A stretch of DNA of 64,000 nt from an uncultured Pseudoteredinibacter sp. Its GTDB lineage: Bacteria; Pseudomonadota; Gammaproteobacteria; Pseudomonadales; Cellvibrionaceae. The stretch lies in the NCBI RefSeq assembly GCF_947500695.1, contig NZ_CANMSS010000007.1, positions 62,001 through 126,000 of the forward strand. Direction: 5' to 3'. Numbering within the stretch: the stretch's first letter is position 1; each line of letters starts with the position of its first letter. Shown one piece after another: positions 1 to 9,555 of this stretch. The position numbers and the translations under genes are program-made. The notes under the pieces were generated by a model. It made no database searches, had not been told where the DNA came from, and saw only the letters and a list, made by a program, of their open reading frames with translations.

Positions 1-2
1 AG

Positions 3-1232
3 CAGCAAGAACTGCTGAGCCAGGGTGAGGTTTTAGAGCTGGAGAAGCTACTGAGAAAGGAATTCGAAAAAAGCGGCCCTTACCAGTTTATTATTTCCAT
101 GAATGGAGACTTGATCACCAGCTTTGAAGAAATTCCTCCAGATTTCCCTTCGGCTATTCCTTTTCCTGAAGGATTGATGGACTTTAGTACCTTTCATGAT
201 GGCAAAGAGGTGAACTTTACTTCTCTCACGACTCCATTGGAGCAGTTTAATGCTGAAGTTACCGTTGCTTTAGATCCTTCTATTTTAAGTTCGGATCATA
301 ATTGGCCGGCCATTCTTTTTACGATTATGGTCTCGGTGTTAGGCCTGGGGCTTTCTTTAAGTTGGTATCTTCAAAACCGTATCAAAGCACGCTTGATGGA
401 TATTAATACCACCACGGCAGCCATCGTAAATAGCGGAGATCTTAGTCGTCGAGTTAAAGACAGTAATTTAAGCGGGCCCTTAGCCGTAACGGTAGATAAT
501 ATTAATCATATGCTGTCGGATGTGGAAACCGCTATGCACTCGACCCGGCAGCAGGCCAACAATATCGCTCATGACTTACGTACCCCCTTAACAGCTGCTT
601 ATAATCAACTGCAAACGGCTGCGAAACGCTATCCAGAGCTGGAGCACAGTGAAAAGTTGCTGGCAAATTTGCAAAATACGTTTGGCCTTTTACTGCAGAT
701 TAATCGCTTAGAGAATCGCAGTGAGCTTTCAGCGCTAGATGATATGGACCCTTACCCTTGTGTGGTCGATTCTATCGAATTATACGAGCCAGTATTTCAG
801 GAGAAAAATCAGGTTTTGCAGTGGAAGGTAGCTGATAACCTTGAATCAAAACCTGAAGGTTTAGGTTTGGTAAAAGCTGATCATGCTTTGTTGATGCAGT
901 CGGTTTGTAACCTTTTAGATAATGCTAGTAAGTACGGTGCTACTGGTGAAGTGATTGAGCTTTGTATAAAACCCTCGGATAAATATTTGTGTATTGAGTG
1001 TTCAAACTCGGTAGAGATGGGTTTTACTGGCGGTGGAATAGTTGCCACTGAGGCGATAGAAGAAAAAGCCTTTGAGCGTTTTTATCGTGGTGATCAGAGT
1101 CGTACTGAAGAAGGTAATGGTTTGGGCTTGAGCTTTGTGAAAGCTGCTGTGCAGGCGATGGGGGGCGAGGCTAGTTTGAAGTTGGAAAGCGGGAAGTTTG
1201 TGGTTTCTATTTGCTTATTGCGTAGCGTTTAA
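3..1232 (+). CDS. Sensor histidine kinase, 5' end outside the window
   Basis: The reading frame is open from the left edge, so the gene starts upstream; about 409 residues are visible. It is a membrane two-component kinase that autophosphorylates on histidine and passes phosphate to a response regulator, which is not in the window. A periplasmic stretch is followed by a membrane segment near nt 300-375, a HAMP-like linker, the H-box HDLRTPL (His codon 570-572), the N-box DNASKYG and the G-box GNGLGLSF. The ATG at 99 lies inside the sensor region and is not a convincing start. The input signal cannot be told. It converges with crp, with two copies of the 28-bp palindrome in between. Confidence 0.9.
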   Translation, partial: QQELLSQGEVLELEKLLRKEFEKSGPYQFIISMNGDLITSFEEIPPDFPSAIPFPEGLMDFSTFHDGKEVNFTSLTTPLEQFNAEVTVALDPSILSSDHNWPAILFTIMVSVLGLGLSLSWYLQNRIKARLMDINTTTAAIVNSGDLSRRVKDSNLSGPLAVTVDNINHMLSDVETAMHSTRQQANNIAHDLRTPLTAAYNQLQTAAKRYPELEHSEKLLANLQNTFGLLLQINRLENRSELSALDDMDPYPCVVDSIELYEPVFQEKNQVLQWKVADNLESKPEGLGLVKADHALLMQSVCNLLDNASKYGATGEVIELCIKPSDKYLCIECSNSVEMGFTGGGIVATEAIEEKAFERFYRGDQSRTEEGNGLGLSFVKAAVQAMGGEASLKLESGKFVVSICLLRSV

Positions 1233-1248
1233 ATCTCGGCCTCGATGT

Positions 1249-1276
1249 GGGGTCAGATCCCAAGGGATCTGACCCC
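1249..1276. repeat. 28-bp palindrome, GGGGTCAG family, copy 1
   Basis: Two 13-bp arms (GGGGTCAGATCCC and its exact reverse complement) are separated by AA. It lies 16 bp after the kinase stop codon. It is preceded by the partly conserved flank CGGCCTCGA. There is no T-run, so a classical terminator is not indicated. Confidence 0.9.
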
Positions 1277-1424
1277 GGGTAGGAGGTGCGATGTTTGGTT
1301 TAGGCGATTTATTTACGGTTTTAAATTCTTGCTTGCGAAGTGACTTGAACAGAGCAGGGTTTTTTGAGTGTTTAGAAGGCCGTTCTTTTGCTGGAGGGCG
1401 TTGGAAGGGACGTCGGCTTCGACT

Positions 1425-1452
1425 AGGGTCAGAACCCTTGGGTTCTGACCCT
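1425..1452. repeat. 28-bp palindrome, GGGGTCAG family, copy 2
   Basis: Arms AGGGTCAGAACCC and its exact complement are separated by TT. It has the family flank CGGCTTCGA on its left. It lies just beyond the stop codon of crp, in the convergent gap with the kinase gene. Confidence 0.88.
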
Positions 1453-1462
1453 GATTTAGATA

Positions 1463-2149
1463 TCAGCGGGTATTAAATACCACCATGGTTTTGCCTTTTA
1501 CGGAAACCAAACCTTGGTCTTCTAAAGTTTTTAATACGCGGCCAACCATCTCGCGAGAGCAGCCTACAATGCGGCCAATTTCTTGGCGAGTGATTTTAAT
1601 CTGCATGCCGTCCGGGTGAGTCATGGCATCCGGCTCTTGGCTCAAATCCAAAAGGGTGCGGGCAACGCGGCCGGTAACATCTAAGAAAGCGAGATCGCCT
1701 ACTTTACGAGTGGTATTACGCAAGCGCTTAGCCATTTGACGGCCAAGGGCGTAAATAAACTCTGGATGATTTTCAGAAATTTCGCGAAACTTCGTGTAGC
1801 TAATTTCAGCAACTTCGCATTCTGTTTTCGCGCGAACCCATGCGCTACGAGCATCGTTGTCTTCAAACAAGCCCATCTCACCGATAAAGTCACCTTCGTT
1901 AAGGTAGGCAACAATCATTTCGCGGCCTTCATCGTCTTCAATAACGACGGTAGCTGAGCCTCTAATAATGTAATACAGGGAGTCACTATTATCGCCCGCG
2001 TAGATCAAGGTACTTTTCGCAGGGTACCGGCGTCTGTGGCAATAGCTTAAAAATTCTTCCACATGTTCAATATGCGGGGTTAATGGAACGTTATTCAATG
2101 TTGACTCCTGGCATCTACGCTTCTGCGTCTGACCCGTTACTGCATCCAT
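1463..2149 (-). CDS. crp: cAMP receptor protein (Crp/Vfr)
   Basis: Global transcription regulator of the CRP/FNR family, closest in my memory to Pseudomonas Vfr. The N-terminal cyclic-nucleotide beta-roll carries [11 protein letters not shown] and [16 protein letters not shown] (phosphate-binding cassette). A dimer helix follows, then the segment [20 protein letters not shown], and a C-terminal winged helix with the recognition helix [14 protein letters not shown]. The 228-residue form is about 14 longer than Vfr at the N-terminus, so an internal start is possible, but no better ATG is present. The neighbouring OsmC-type gene and coq7 also flank crp/vfr in related genomes. Confidence 0.95.
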   Translation of the reverse strand: MDAVTGQTQKRRCQESTLNNVPLTPHIEHVEEFLSYCHRRRYPAKSTLIYAGDNSDSLYYIIRGSATVVIEDDEGREMIVAYLNEGDFIGEMGLFEDNDARSAWVRAKTECEVAEISYTKFREISENHPEFIYALGRQMAKRLRNTTRKVGDLAFLDVTGRVARTLLDLSQEPDAMTHPDGMQIKITRQEIGRIVGCSREMVGRVLKTLEDQGLVSVKGKTMVVFNTR

Positions 2150-2619
2150 CGCAACTCTGCTGATCCGTTCAGCGCCTGTGCCACCAAGCTTGAATACTAC
2201 AGGTTCTGCAGGCGCGTTTTCGACCGGGCCTTTATAGTTCTAAATTAAAGGTTTTTTGTTTTTTTTATTCCACGGTACAAATCCCAACTACCGTGGCGAA
2301 ATTAGACAGCGATTATGGCGTTATTACTCCCCTGAATCCATACTTTAAGTTGTTTACTTGGCAAATATCCGATGAATTGTGACTTGTCACATGTTCAAGT
2401 TGTGATAGCTGCACGAGTAAAATGGCTACGCCTCGTTGTATACGCTGTGACGTATATCGCCAAACGCGCTGTCGGTGCTAGTAAACCTCATCGTTGCTGA
2501 ATATTTGCCCAATGAAAAAGCGTTCGCTGCATAAGGATATAGAGACATAGCCTAAAGGAATGGAAAAAGCACCTAGGTGCTTATGGTAACCTTAAGCTTT
2601 TGTTTGTCTGAGGAATATC
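2150..2619. promoter_or_regulatory. Divergent crp / osmC-like promoter region
   Basis: A 470-bp gap without a gene, between the two divergent starts. It holds a 14-bp perfect palindrome at 2378-2391 (TGTGACTTGTCACA). Its half-sites TGTGA/TCACA are those of CRP, but they are 4 bp apart instead of the canonical 6. Two further TGTGA half-sites lie at about 2401 and 2446. Autoregulation by Crp is plausible. I could not place -10/-35 boxes with confidence. Confidence 0.4.
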
Positions 2620-3045
2620 ATGAAAGCACAAGTGAAATGGGGCGGAAATGTAAATTTTGTAGCCACGACAGGAACAGGGCACACCATCCAAATGGATGGG
2701 CCAGAGGAAAAAGGCGGACAAAACTTAGGCGCACGCCCAATGGAGCTTATGTTAGTGGCTGTTGGCGGTTGCTCCAGCTATGACGTGGTAGGGATATTGC
2801 AGAAATCTCGCCAGGATGTGGAAGACTGTGAGGTGTTTGTAGAAGGCGAGCGTGCCGATGCTGTGCCGGCGGTTTATACCAAAATTCATTTGAAGTTTGT
2901 GGTGAGTGGAAGAAAACTGAAGGAAAGCCAAGTGAAGAAGGCAGTTGAGTTGTCTGCGGAAAAGTATTGCTCGGCTTCGATTATGTTAACGAATGGGGGC
3001 GTTGAGTTGACCCATTCTTATGAGATTGTTGAGCTTGGGGAGTAG
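2620..3045 (+). CDS. OsmC family protein (YhfA-like)
   Basis: A 141-residue OsmC/Ohr-fold protein. The two conserved cysteines of the family are visible, in GGCSSYDVV (about residue 51) and KYCSASIM (about residue 117). OsmC proteins are cytoplasmic thiol peroxidases that reduce organic hydroperoxides, but the YhfA branch, which sits beside crp in enteric bacteria, has no firmly assigned substrate. The start follows the ribosome-binding-like GAGGAA. It is transcribed divergently from crp. Confidence 0.85.
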   Translation: MKAQVKWGGNVNFVATTGTGHTIQMDGPEEKGGQNLGARPMELMLVAVGGCSSYDVVGILQKSRQDVEDCEVFVEGERADAVPAVYTKIHLKFVVSGRKLKESQVKKAVELSAEKYCSASIMLTNGGVELTHSYEIVELGE

Positions 3046-3058
3046 GCTCTAACATCCC

Positions 3059-3357
3059 GGCTCCGATGTGGGGTCAGAACCCATGGGTTCTGACCCCGAG
3101 TGTTGGCACTTTGTGTTTGGTATGGTGGTTTTGGGTCGAAACCGAGTTTCTTTACTTCGAGGATTGGTGTCTTAGACTGAAAGATCGCGGCTTCGATGTG
3201 GGGTCAGAACCCAAGGGTTCTGACCCCGGGTGTTGGCACTTTGTGTTTGATATAGTGGTTTTGGATCGAAACTGCGTTTCTTTACTTCGAGGATTGGTAT
3301 CTTAGACTGTAAGGTCGCGGCTCCGATGTGGGGTCAGATCCCAAGGGTTCTGACCCC
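3059..3357. repeat. 130-bp tandem repeat carrying three 28-bp palindromes
   Basis: Palindromes at 3070-3097, 3200-3227 and 3330-3357 are spaced exactly 130 bp apart. The sequence between them (GTGTTGGCACTTTGTG, the CGAAAC block, TTTCTTTACTTCGAGGATTG, then CTTAGACTG) is repeated with about ten changes. The third palindrome has one arm mismatch. This fills the 316-bp convergent gap between the OsmC gene and coq7. No gene is supported here. Confidence 0.92.
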
Positions 3358-3361
3358 GAGG

Positions 3362-4042
3362 TTAGATGCGGTAGCTGGTTTTGGTCATGGCCTTGGACAT
3401 TAGGCTCATGGCTTGTTTGACGGGGCCGGGGAAGCGAATTCCACCAGCCTCTAGTGCGGCGTGAGAGTGCTTAGCTTCATCTTCCAGCATTTGCTCAACG
3501 ATCGCGCGACTTTTGCTGTCTTGCGCTGGCAGTACTTCTAAATGCTCTTCTAAATGCGCACATACCTGATCTTCAATAGCGGATACAAAGCCTAAACTCA
3601 CTTTGTCGCTAATTAAGCCCGCGGTTGCCCCCATGCTGAATGATAGGCCGTACCACATTGGGTTAAACAAGCTGGTGTGGCTGCCCAGTTGGCGGGTACG
3701 CTCTTCACACCAGGCTAGATGATCAATTTCTTCGTCGGCGGCGTGTTCCATCTCTTCGCGCACGGCAGGTAGCTTGGCGGTAAGCGCCTGACCTTGATAT
3801 AGAGCCTGCGCCATTACTTCACCAGTATGGTTTACTCGCATTAAGCCTGCAGCATGTTTGCGCTCGGAATCGCTCATCTCGGCTTCATCTTGCCCGATGG
3901 CGGGAGATGGGCGGCTATGGGCTTGGGTGTCGGGGCTTAGGGTGCGCAGGGCGCGATCGGCTTGGCCGATCAGCTGATCTACTAAGCTATGGCGGCGTAG
4001 GCTGCTCATAAGTTGCTCGCTACTGGCTTTTAAAAACACCAT
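3362..4042 (-). CDS. coq7: Ubiquinone biosynthesis hydroxylase Coq7
   Basis: Di-iron monooxygenase that adds the last ring hydroxyl in ubiquinone synthesis (demethoxyubiquinol hydroxylation). The carboxylate ligands typical of the family are visible: [31 protein letters not shown] and [11 protein letters not shown]. At 226 residues it is slightly longer than Pseudomonas Coq7; the internal ATG at 4009 (MSSLRRHS) is an alternative start that would match it better. The C-terminal MTKTSYRI is typical. Presence of Coq7 implies an oxygen-dependent step in quinone synthesis. Confidence 0.94.
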   Translation of the reverse strand: MVFLKASSEQLMSSLRRHSLVDQLIGQADRALRTLSPDTQAHSRPSPAIGQDEAEMSDSERKHAAGLMRVNHTGEVMAQALYQGQALTAKLPAVREEMEHAADEEIDHLAWCEERTRQLGSHTSLFNPMWYGLSFSMGATAGLISDKVSLGFVSAIEDQVCAHLEEHLEVLPAQDSKSRAIVEQMLEDEAKHSHAALEAGGIRFPGPVKQAMSLMSKAMTKTSYRI

Positions 4043-4129
4043 TCTACTGTATCCTGAAGCAGAGATAAAAACTATCAGCAGTTATACTTTCGCTCGTCTA
4101 ATGGTTGTGTATGTTTAGGAAGCAAACAA

Positions 4130-5614
4130 ATGAATGAAGATCTAAAAGCCGTATTTGATAGTCGCCCGCCGTTGGTGGTGCTAGAAAGCTATGATGAGAA
4201 AACCGCTTTGGATCAAATATTAGAGCAATCGCGAGCCAGGCGGCAGTCGGTGTATCGCTGGTCGGTAACCGATGGCCTCGCGCGCTTAACGTTTGGCCCG
4301 CAGCTCAATATGAGCTCGGATACTGCCGAGCCAGAAAAGGTATTGGAGCATATTAAAGCGTCCACTAAACCTGGTTTGTTTGTACTGTGCGATTTCCACC
4401 CTTTCTTTAGCGAAACCCCTAAGATTATTCGCCTATTAAAAGATATCGTCTTGAATCATGCGGCGGTTGCGCACTGCCTTGTCTTTCTCAGTCACAAAAT
4501 TGAGCTGCCGCCTGAACTGGTTCGCTACAGCGCAAGAGTAGAGTTAATTCCACCGAATGATGAAGAAGTTATGAACATTGTTCGCGAGGAAGCCAGCAAG
4601 TGGGCAGCAGAGCAAAGTGCGGATCGTGTTAAGGCCGATCAAAAAGCTTTAGAGATGCTGGTGGCCAATGTGCGTGGCCTGGGGCATCAAGAAATTCGCC
4701 GCTTGGTGCGTGGTGCTATTGCTGATGATGGTGCGATCACCGAAGAAGATATTCCGATATTGAATCGCGCTAAGTTTGCCTTGATGGATATGGAAGGCGT
4801 GCTGAGCTTTGAATATCGAACGGCTAAGTTTGCTCAAGTGGGTGGCCTGGATAATTTAAAATTGTGGCTCAAGCAGCGTCAACAAGCCTTTTTAAAAACC
4901 GGCAGCAAAGATGCTAAAGATACGCCTAAAGGTATGTTGATGTTAGGTGTACAAGGTGGCGGTAAAAGTTTGGCGGCCAAGGCTGTTGCGGGCATGTGGG
5001 ATTTGCCGCTGCTGCGCTTGGATATGGGGGCACTGTATAACAAATACTTTGGAGAGACCGAGCGTAATCTGCGTGAATCATTAGCGCTGGCAGACAATAT
5101 GAGTCCCTGCGTATTGTGGTTAGATGAGATTGAAAAAGGTTTGGCGCAAGGTGGTGAGGATCACGGGACTTCTAAGCGAGTACTGGGCACTTTACTCACC
5201 TGGATGTCGGAGCGCGATAAGCCTGTTTTTATTGTTGCGACCAGTAATGATATTAGTGCGCTGCCGGCTGAGCTGGTGCGCAAAGGGCGCTTTGATGAAA
5301 TCTTTTTTGTCGATTTACCTGGACCGCAAGCACGTCAGAAAATTTTTGAAATTCATCTGGCTAAACGTGGTTATAAAACCGATATGGACTGGGCCGAATT
5401 GCTGCGAGCGACCGAAGGTTTTACCGGCGCTGAAATCGAGCAGGCGATTATTGCCGCTGGTTATAGTGCAGGGGCTGATAAGCACGATGTAACGAGCTTG
5501 TCTTCTGAGCAGTTATTGGCTGAGATTTCTGTGAGTGTACCGCTATCGCAGACTATGTCTGAGCAGGTAGGAGCGTTGAGAAGCTGGGCGAAAGATAGAG
5601 CGGTGCCAGCGTAA
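4130..5614 (+). CDS. AAA ATPase, Ycf46-like
   Basis: A 494-residue AAA protein. The N-terminal 240 residues ([16 protein letters not shown] at 15-30) have the shape of the Ycf46 family. The ATPase module carries Walker A GVQGGGKS (273-280), Walker [11 protein letters not shown] (327-336) and the arginine-finger region RKGRFDE (384-390), then a lid with [11 protein letters not shown]. No transmembrane segment or protease domain is seen, unlike FtsH. Ycf46 proteins have been tied to photosynthetic carbon handling in cyanobacteria, but the role in heterotrophs is not settled, so function stays open. It is divergent from coq7 (gap 87 bp). Confidence 0.82.
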   Translation: MNEDLKAVFDSRPPLVVLESYDEKTALDQILEQSRARRQSVYRWSVTDGLARLTFGPQLNMSSDTAEPEKVLEHIKASTKPGLFVLCDFHPFFSETPKIIRLLKDIVLNHAAVAHCLVFLSHKIELPPELVRYSARVELIPPNDEEVMNIVREEASKWAAEQSADRVKADQKALEMLVANVRGLGHQEIRRLVRGAIADDGAITEEDIPILNRAKFALMDMEGVLSFEYRTAKFAQVGGLDNLKLWLKQRQQAFLKTGSKDAKDTPKGMLMLGVQGGGKSLAAKAVAGMWDLPLLRLDMGALYNKYFGETERNLRESLALADNMSPCVLWLDEIEKGLAQGGEDHGTSKRVLGTLLTWMSERDKPVFIVATSNDISALPAELVRKGRFDEIFFVDLPGPQARQKIFEIHLAKRGYKTDMDWAELLRATEGFTGAEIEQAIIAAGYSAGADKHDVTSLSSEQLLAEISVSVPLSQTMSEQVGALRSWAKDRAVPA

Positions 5615-5617
5615 GGC

Positions 5618-5999
5618 GGGGTCAGAACCCAAGGGTTCTGACCCCATGTGCAGGCACGATTTGAGTGGTTTTGCCTTGCTTTGGAAGAATTGCTTTGTGT
5701 CTTTGGAATGCTGCCGCGTTGATTGGTGCGGATGTTTGCAGAGTGATGAATTCTTTTGGGGCAGGGGCTTGATCGATAGCTCGGCTTCGAAGCGGGGTCA
5801 GAACCCAGGGGCTCTGACCCCATGTGTTGGTACGATCTGAATGGTGTTGCTTTGCTTTGGAAGAATTGCTTTGTGTTTTTGAAGCGCTGCCGTGTTGATT
5901 GGGGTGAGTGTTTATAGAATGGGAAATTCTATTGGTGCGTTGGCTTGATCGGTAGTTCGGCTTCGAAGAGTGGGGTCAGAACCCTTGGGTTCTGACCCC
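5618..5999. repeat. About 177-bp tandem repeat carrying three 28-bp palindromes
   Basis: Palindromes at 5618-5645, 5794-5821 (one arm mismatch) and 5972-5999 are spaced 176 and 178 bp. The intervening units share TTTGCTTTGGAAGAATTGC, GCTGCCG(C/T)GTTGATTGG, TTGATCG(A/G)TAG and CGGCTTCGAAG. This fills the 398-bp gap between the convergent AAA ATPase and purD. The unit is different from that at 3059-3357 apart from the palindrome and short flanks. Confidence 0.9.
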
Positions 6000-6012
6000 T
6001 TTTGGTTTGGGC

Positions 6013-7299
6013 TTAGCTTTGCTCGCGGGCGATGGCTCGGTAGCCGATGTCGTTGCGGTAGAAGCTGCCTTCCCAGCTGATGGTTTTCACGAGCTTGTAA
6101 GCTTCGGCTTGGGCTTCGCTTACGCTATTACCTAAAGCGGTTGCACAAAGTACGCGGCCGCCAGCAGTAACGACTTTGCCATCTTTCATGGCAGTGCCTG
6201 CATGGAAAACTTTGGCGATATCGCTGGTATTGTTTTCTAAGCCGTGAATCTCATCACCTTTGTTGTAGCTCGCTGGGTAACCACCGGCTGCGAGTACAAC
6301 GCCCATGGCGGCGCGGCTATCCCAATCGGCGCTGGTCTGATCCAGTTTTTTATCTAGCGCAGCATTACACAGCTCGACCAAATCAGATTGCAAGCGAATC
6401 ATAATTGGTTGGGTTTCAGGATCACCAAAGCGGCAGTTATATTCAATAACTTTTGGTTGGCCTTCAGCGTTGATCATCAAGCCGGCGTATAAGAAACCGG
6501 TGTAGTCATTGCCTTCTTTAGCCATGCCTTCTACGGTAGGAACAATCACTTGCTCCATAATGCGATCGTGAATTTCGCTGGTTACAACAGGAGCCGGAGA
6601 GTAAGCACCCATGCCGCCAGTGTTCGGGCCGGTATCACCATCGCCTACACGTTTGTGATCTTGGCTGGTCGCCATTGGCAAAATATTTTTGCCATCTACT
6701 ATGACGATAAAGCTAGCTTCTTCGCCGTCTAGGAATTCTTCGATCACTACACGGCAACCCGCATCACCGAATGCATTACCGGATAGCATATCTTTTACCG
6801 CGTCTTCGGCTTGCTCAAGAGTTTCAGCAACAATGACGCCTTTACCAGCCGCAAGGCCATCGGCCTTAACAACAATCGGCGCACCTTTTTCACGCAAGTA
6901 AGCCAAAGCAGGCTCTACTTCAGTGAAGTTTTGGTATTCGGCGGTAGGAATATCGTGACGTGCTAAGAAGTCTTTCGTGAAAGCTTTAGAGCCTTCTAGT
7001 TGCGCAGCACCTTGGCTTGGGCCAAAGCAGCGTAGGCCACGCTCAGCGAAGTAATCGACAACGCCATCTACCAATGGGGCTTCAGGGCCAACGATGGTTA
7101 AGCCAACATTATTTTGCTCGGCAAAATCCGCTAACTCTTTAAAATCACCAACGCCGATAGCGATGTTTTCTAATTTGTCTTCCAGCTCTGTGCCAGCATT
7201 ACCCGGTGCAACAAAAACTTTTTCAACATCAGCGCTTTGCGCCGCTTTCCAGGCCAAGGCATGCTCGCGCCCACCTGAACCGATCACCAATATATTCAT
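6013..7299 (-). CDS. purD: Phosphoribosylamine-glycine ligase
   Basis: Second enzyme of purine synthesis, joining glycine to phosphoribosylamine with ATP. At 428 residues it is the usual length. It starts with the Rossmann-like MNILVIGSGGREHALAW. The ATP-grasp core has KADGLAAGKGV, the GARS signature RFGDPETQ and EEFLDGEEASF. It lies downstream of purH on the same strand with a 279-bp gap that carries a repeat and a long inverted repeat, so separate transcription is possible. Confidence 0.97.
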   Translation of the reverse strand: MNILVIGSGGREHALAWKAAQSADVEKVFVAPGNAGTELEDKLENIAIGVGDFKELADFAEQNNVGLTIVGPEAPLVDGVVDYFAERGLRCFGPSQGAAQLEGSKAFTKDFLARHDIPTAEYQNFTEVEPALAYLREKGAPIVVKADGLAAGKGVIVAETLEQAEDAVKDMLSGNAFGDAGCRVVIEEFLDGEEASFIVIVDGKNILPMATSQDHKRVGDGDTGPNTGGMGAYSPAPVVTSEIHDRIMEQVIVPTVEGMAKEGNDYTGFLYAGLMINAEGQPKVIEYNCRFGDPETQPIMIRLQSDLVELCNAALDKKLDQTSADWDSRAAMGVVLAAGGYPASYNKGDEIHGLENNTSDIAKVFHAGTAMKDGKVVTAGGRVLCATALGNSVSEAQAEAYKLVKTISWEGSFYRNDIGYRAIAREQS

Positions 7300-7387
7300 A
7301 ATATTTCGTCAGATGTGAGAGGTTAGATGAGCCCGTAAAAGGCGGCATCGCCTCTGAAAGTTTAAATGTAATTCGTGCAGATCTACC

Positions 7388-7416
7388 GGGGTCAGATTCC
7401 AAAGGGATCTGACCCC
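7388..7416. repeat. GGGGTCAG palindrome, imperfect copy between purH and purD
   Basis: GGGGTCAGATTCC, a 3-nt centre, then GGGATCTGACCCC. The left arm has one change relative to the family. It is the only copy found inside the purH-purD unit. Confidence 0.8.
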
Positions 7417-7463
7417 TAACTACTATTTTTAAAACCCATATTAATAAGTCTATAAGTGGTGGG

Positions 7464-7560
7464 TTTGTGTTTCTGACAAGGCGCCTCGGAGCACAGGGCG
7501 GGAGTGTACGTTTAGTACATGACCAACCGAGCACCGAAGCAACGCCGTCAGAAACACAAA
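7464..7560. repeat. 97-bp inverted repeat between purH and purD
   Basis: A 14-nt arm TTTGTGTTTCTGAC at 7464-7477 is exactly complementary to 7547-7560. Inside, GGCGCCTCGGAGCA and GAGCACCGAAGCAACGCC pair partly. The loop region contains GTGTACGTTTAGTACATGACC, itself nearly palindromic (GTAC-N6-GTAC). There is no T-run. It could be a transcript-stabilising or terminating stem; nothing decides between them. Confidence 0.6.
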
Positions 7561-7578
7561 GACGCCGCTTAGAGCTTA

Positions 7579-9162
7579 TTAATGGCGGAAGTGTCGCATT
7601 GATGTGAAAACCATCGCCATCCCAGCCTCATCGGCGGCTGCAATCACTTCTTCATCACGAATCGAGCCACCTGGCTGTATCACACAGCTAATACCAACCT
7701 TGGCAGCATTATCAATACCGTCACGGAATGGGAAGAAAGCATCGGAAGCCATACAGCTACCTTTTACTTCCAAACCAGCGTGTTCAGCTTTAATAGCAGC
7801 GATTCGTGCAGAGTTTACGCGGCTCATTTGGCCAGCGCCCACACCAATGGTCTGGCCGTTTTTACCGTAAACAATCGCGTTGGATTTCACCATCTTGGCG
7901 ACTTTCCAAGTGAACAGTAAATCGCGAATTTCTTCTTCAGTTGGTACGCGTTTGGTGACCACTTTTAAGTCACTCGCCGTTACCATACCTAGATCACGAT
8001 CTTGCACCAATAAACCACCGGCTACGCGCTTAAGATCGAAGCTTGGTGCTGTTTCACCCCAGGCTCCACACTCCAGCAAACGAACGTTTTTCTTTTCAGC
8101 AACAGCCGCTTTGGCCTCCGCGCTGATGCTTGGGGCAATAATCACTTCCACAAACTGCTTGGCGCAGATATTAGAAGCGGTTGTTGCATCCAGCTCGCGG
8201 TTGAAAGCGATAATGCCACCAAAGGCCGATTCTGGATCGGTCGCAAAGGCTAGTTCGTAGGCGGTATTAATATCGGCCGCAACGCTCACACCACAAGGGT
8301 TGGCGTGCTTCACGATCACACAGGCTGGCTCGTCAAATAGTTTAACGGTTTCCAGTGCGGCATCGGTATCGGCGATATTGTTGTAAGAAAGCTCTTTACC
8401 TTGAATTTGCTCAGCGCTAGCAATGGTGCCGGCCGCTGCATCTTTCTCAACGTAAAAGGCGCTGTCTTGGTGAGAGTTTTCACCGTAACGCATATCTTGA
8501 GCTTTAGTAAACTGACTGTTGAACGTGCGGGCAAACTTATCGTTACCACCAGGCACCATGCGGCCGAAGTAGTTGGCGATGGCACCGTCATAAGCAGCGG
8601 TGTGCTCATAAGCTTTAATGGCCAAATCAAAGCGAGTAGCCTGACTAGTTGCGCCTTCGTTGGCTTGCATTTCCGCAATAATCGCTTCGTAATCGCTGGC
8701 GTTAACCACGATATTTACAAAGGCATTATTTTTAGCAGCTGCGCGCACCATGGTTGGGCCGCCGATATCGATGTTCTCGATAGCGTCTTCCAAACTACAA
8801 CCTTCTTTAGCAACGGTTTGCTCGAACGGGTATAGGTTGACCACAACCATGTCGATTGCATTAATGCCGTGCTCGGCCATTACGCTATCGTCTTGGCCGC
8901 GACGAGCTAAAATGCCGCCGTGTACTTTCGGGTGCAAAGTTTTAACACGGCCATCCATCATTTCTGGAAAGCCGGTGTAATCCGAAACTTCGGTTACTGC
9001 GATGTTGTTTTCTTGCAGTAAGCGGAAGGTGCCGCCAGTGGAAAGCAACTCAACGCCCATAGCGCTAAGTTGCTGGGCAAATTCAACAATACCTGATTTA
9101 TCAGACACACTGATCAGTGCGCGTTTTACGGCAACCAGGTTTTGGTCATTGCTAGAGCTCAT
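7579..9162 (-). CDS. purH: Bifunctional AICAR transformylase / IMP cyclohydrolase
   Basis: Catalyses the last two steps to IMP. The N-terminal methylglyoxal-synthase-like cyclohydrolase domain begins [16 protein letters not shown] (about residues 10-140). The C-terminal transformylase domain carries [17 protein letters not shown] and [10 protein letters not shown]. The length, 527 residues, is normal. It is followed by purD and preceded by fis on the same strand, an arrangement also known from Pseudomonas (fis-purH-purD). Confidence 0.97.
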   Translation of the reverse strand: MSSSNDQNLVAVKRALISVSDKSGIVEFAQQLSAMGVELLSTGGTFRLLQENNIAVTEVSDYTGFPEMMDGRVKTLHPKVHGGILARRGQDDSVMAEHGINAIDMVVVNLYPFEQTVAKEGCSLEDAIENIDIGGPTMVRAAAKNNAFVNIVVNASDYEAIIAEMQANEGATSQATRFDLAIKAYEHTAAYDGAIANYFGRMVPGGNDKFARTFNSQFTKAQDMRYGENSHQDSAFYVEKDAAAGTIASAEQIQGKELSYNNIADTDAALETVKLFDEPACVIVKHANPCGVSVAADINTAYELAFATDPESAFGGIIAFNRELDATTASNICAKQFVEVIIAPSISAEAKAAVAEKKNVRLLECGAWGETAPSFDLKRVAGGLLVQDRDLGMVTASDLKVVTKRVPTEEEIRDLLFTWKVAKMVKSNAIVYGKNGQTIGVGAGQMSRVNSARIAAIKAEHAGLEVKGSCMASDAFFPFRDGIDNAAKVGISCVIQPGGSIRDEEVIAAADEAGMAMVFTSMRHFRH

Positions 9163-9243
9163 GGTTAGATCCTGTTAGTGATCGAAAAGTGAATCGATTA
9201 AGAAATCGTTTCTATCTGTCTCTATATCAGTTTTCAGCGCGAC

Positions 9244-9555
9244 TTAAAGTAGGCCGTACTGTTTCAACTTTTTACGCAGGGTGCCACGGTTTAGGCCCAA
9301 AACTTGTGCAGCTTTGGTTTGGTTGTGGCGAGTGTGCTTCATGATCACTTCTAGCATTGGTGCTTCAACTTCAGCCATTACCAACTCGTATACGTCGGTA
9401 ACACTCTGGCCTTCCAAGTTGCGGAAGTAGTTTTCCATCGCAATTTCAACGCTGTCACGCAGAGACTGGTTACGGCTGGTGTCGGTCAGCTGGTTAGTCT
9501 CAACAGGCGTGTTCGCAACCGGTGCTTCAGTGGCGAAGGTTTCTACGCTATTCAT
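9244..9555 (-). CDS. fis: DNA-binding protein Fis
   Basis: A 103-residue nucleoid-associated protein that bends DNA and activates rRNA and tRNA promoters. The C-terminal helix-turn-helix is typical ([20 protein letters not shown]). The start at 9555 is chosen because it gives the ATGA overlap with the dusB stop and a normal Fis length (98-107 residues); an upstream in-frame start would run 75 bp into dusB. The N-terminal 30 residues are T/V-rich and poorly conserved, as usual. Confidence 0.95.
   Translation of the reverse strand: MNSVETFATEAPVANTPVETNQLTDTSRNQSLRDSVEIAMENYFRNLEGQSVTDVYELVMAEVEAPMLEVIMKHTRHNQTKAAQVLGLNRGTLRKKLKQYGLL

Noticed and set aside
1249..1276. Palindromes as ordinary rho-independent terminators
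   Set aside because: Stems are GC-rich but no T-run follows on either strand, they occur in tandem arrays, and one lies upstream of coding starts. A terminating side effect is still possible.
1291..1476. Small plus-strand frame of 61 codons between the kinase and crp
   Set aside because: Much of it is repeat palindrome sequence and it overlaps the crp stop; no recognisable protein.
5461..5823. 120-codon minus-strand frame after the AAA ATPase
   Set aside because: Half is antisense to the ATPase gene and the rest is palindrome repeat; translation shows the repeat (WGQNPWVLTP) and nothing else.
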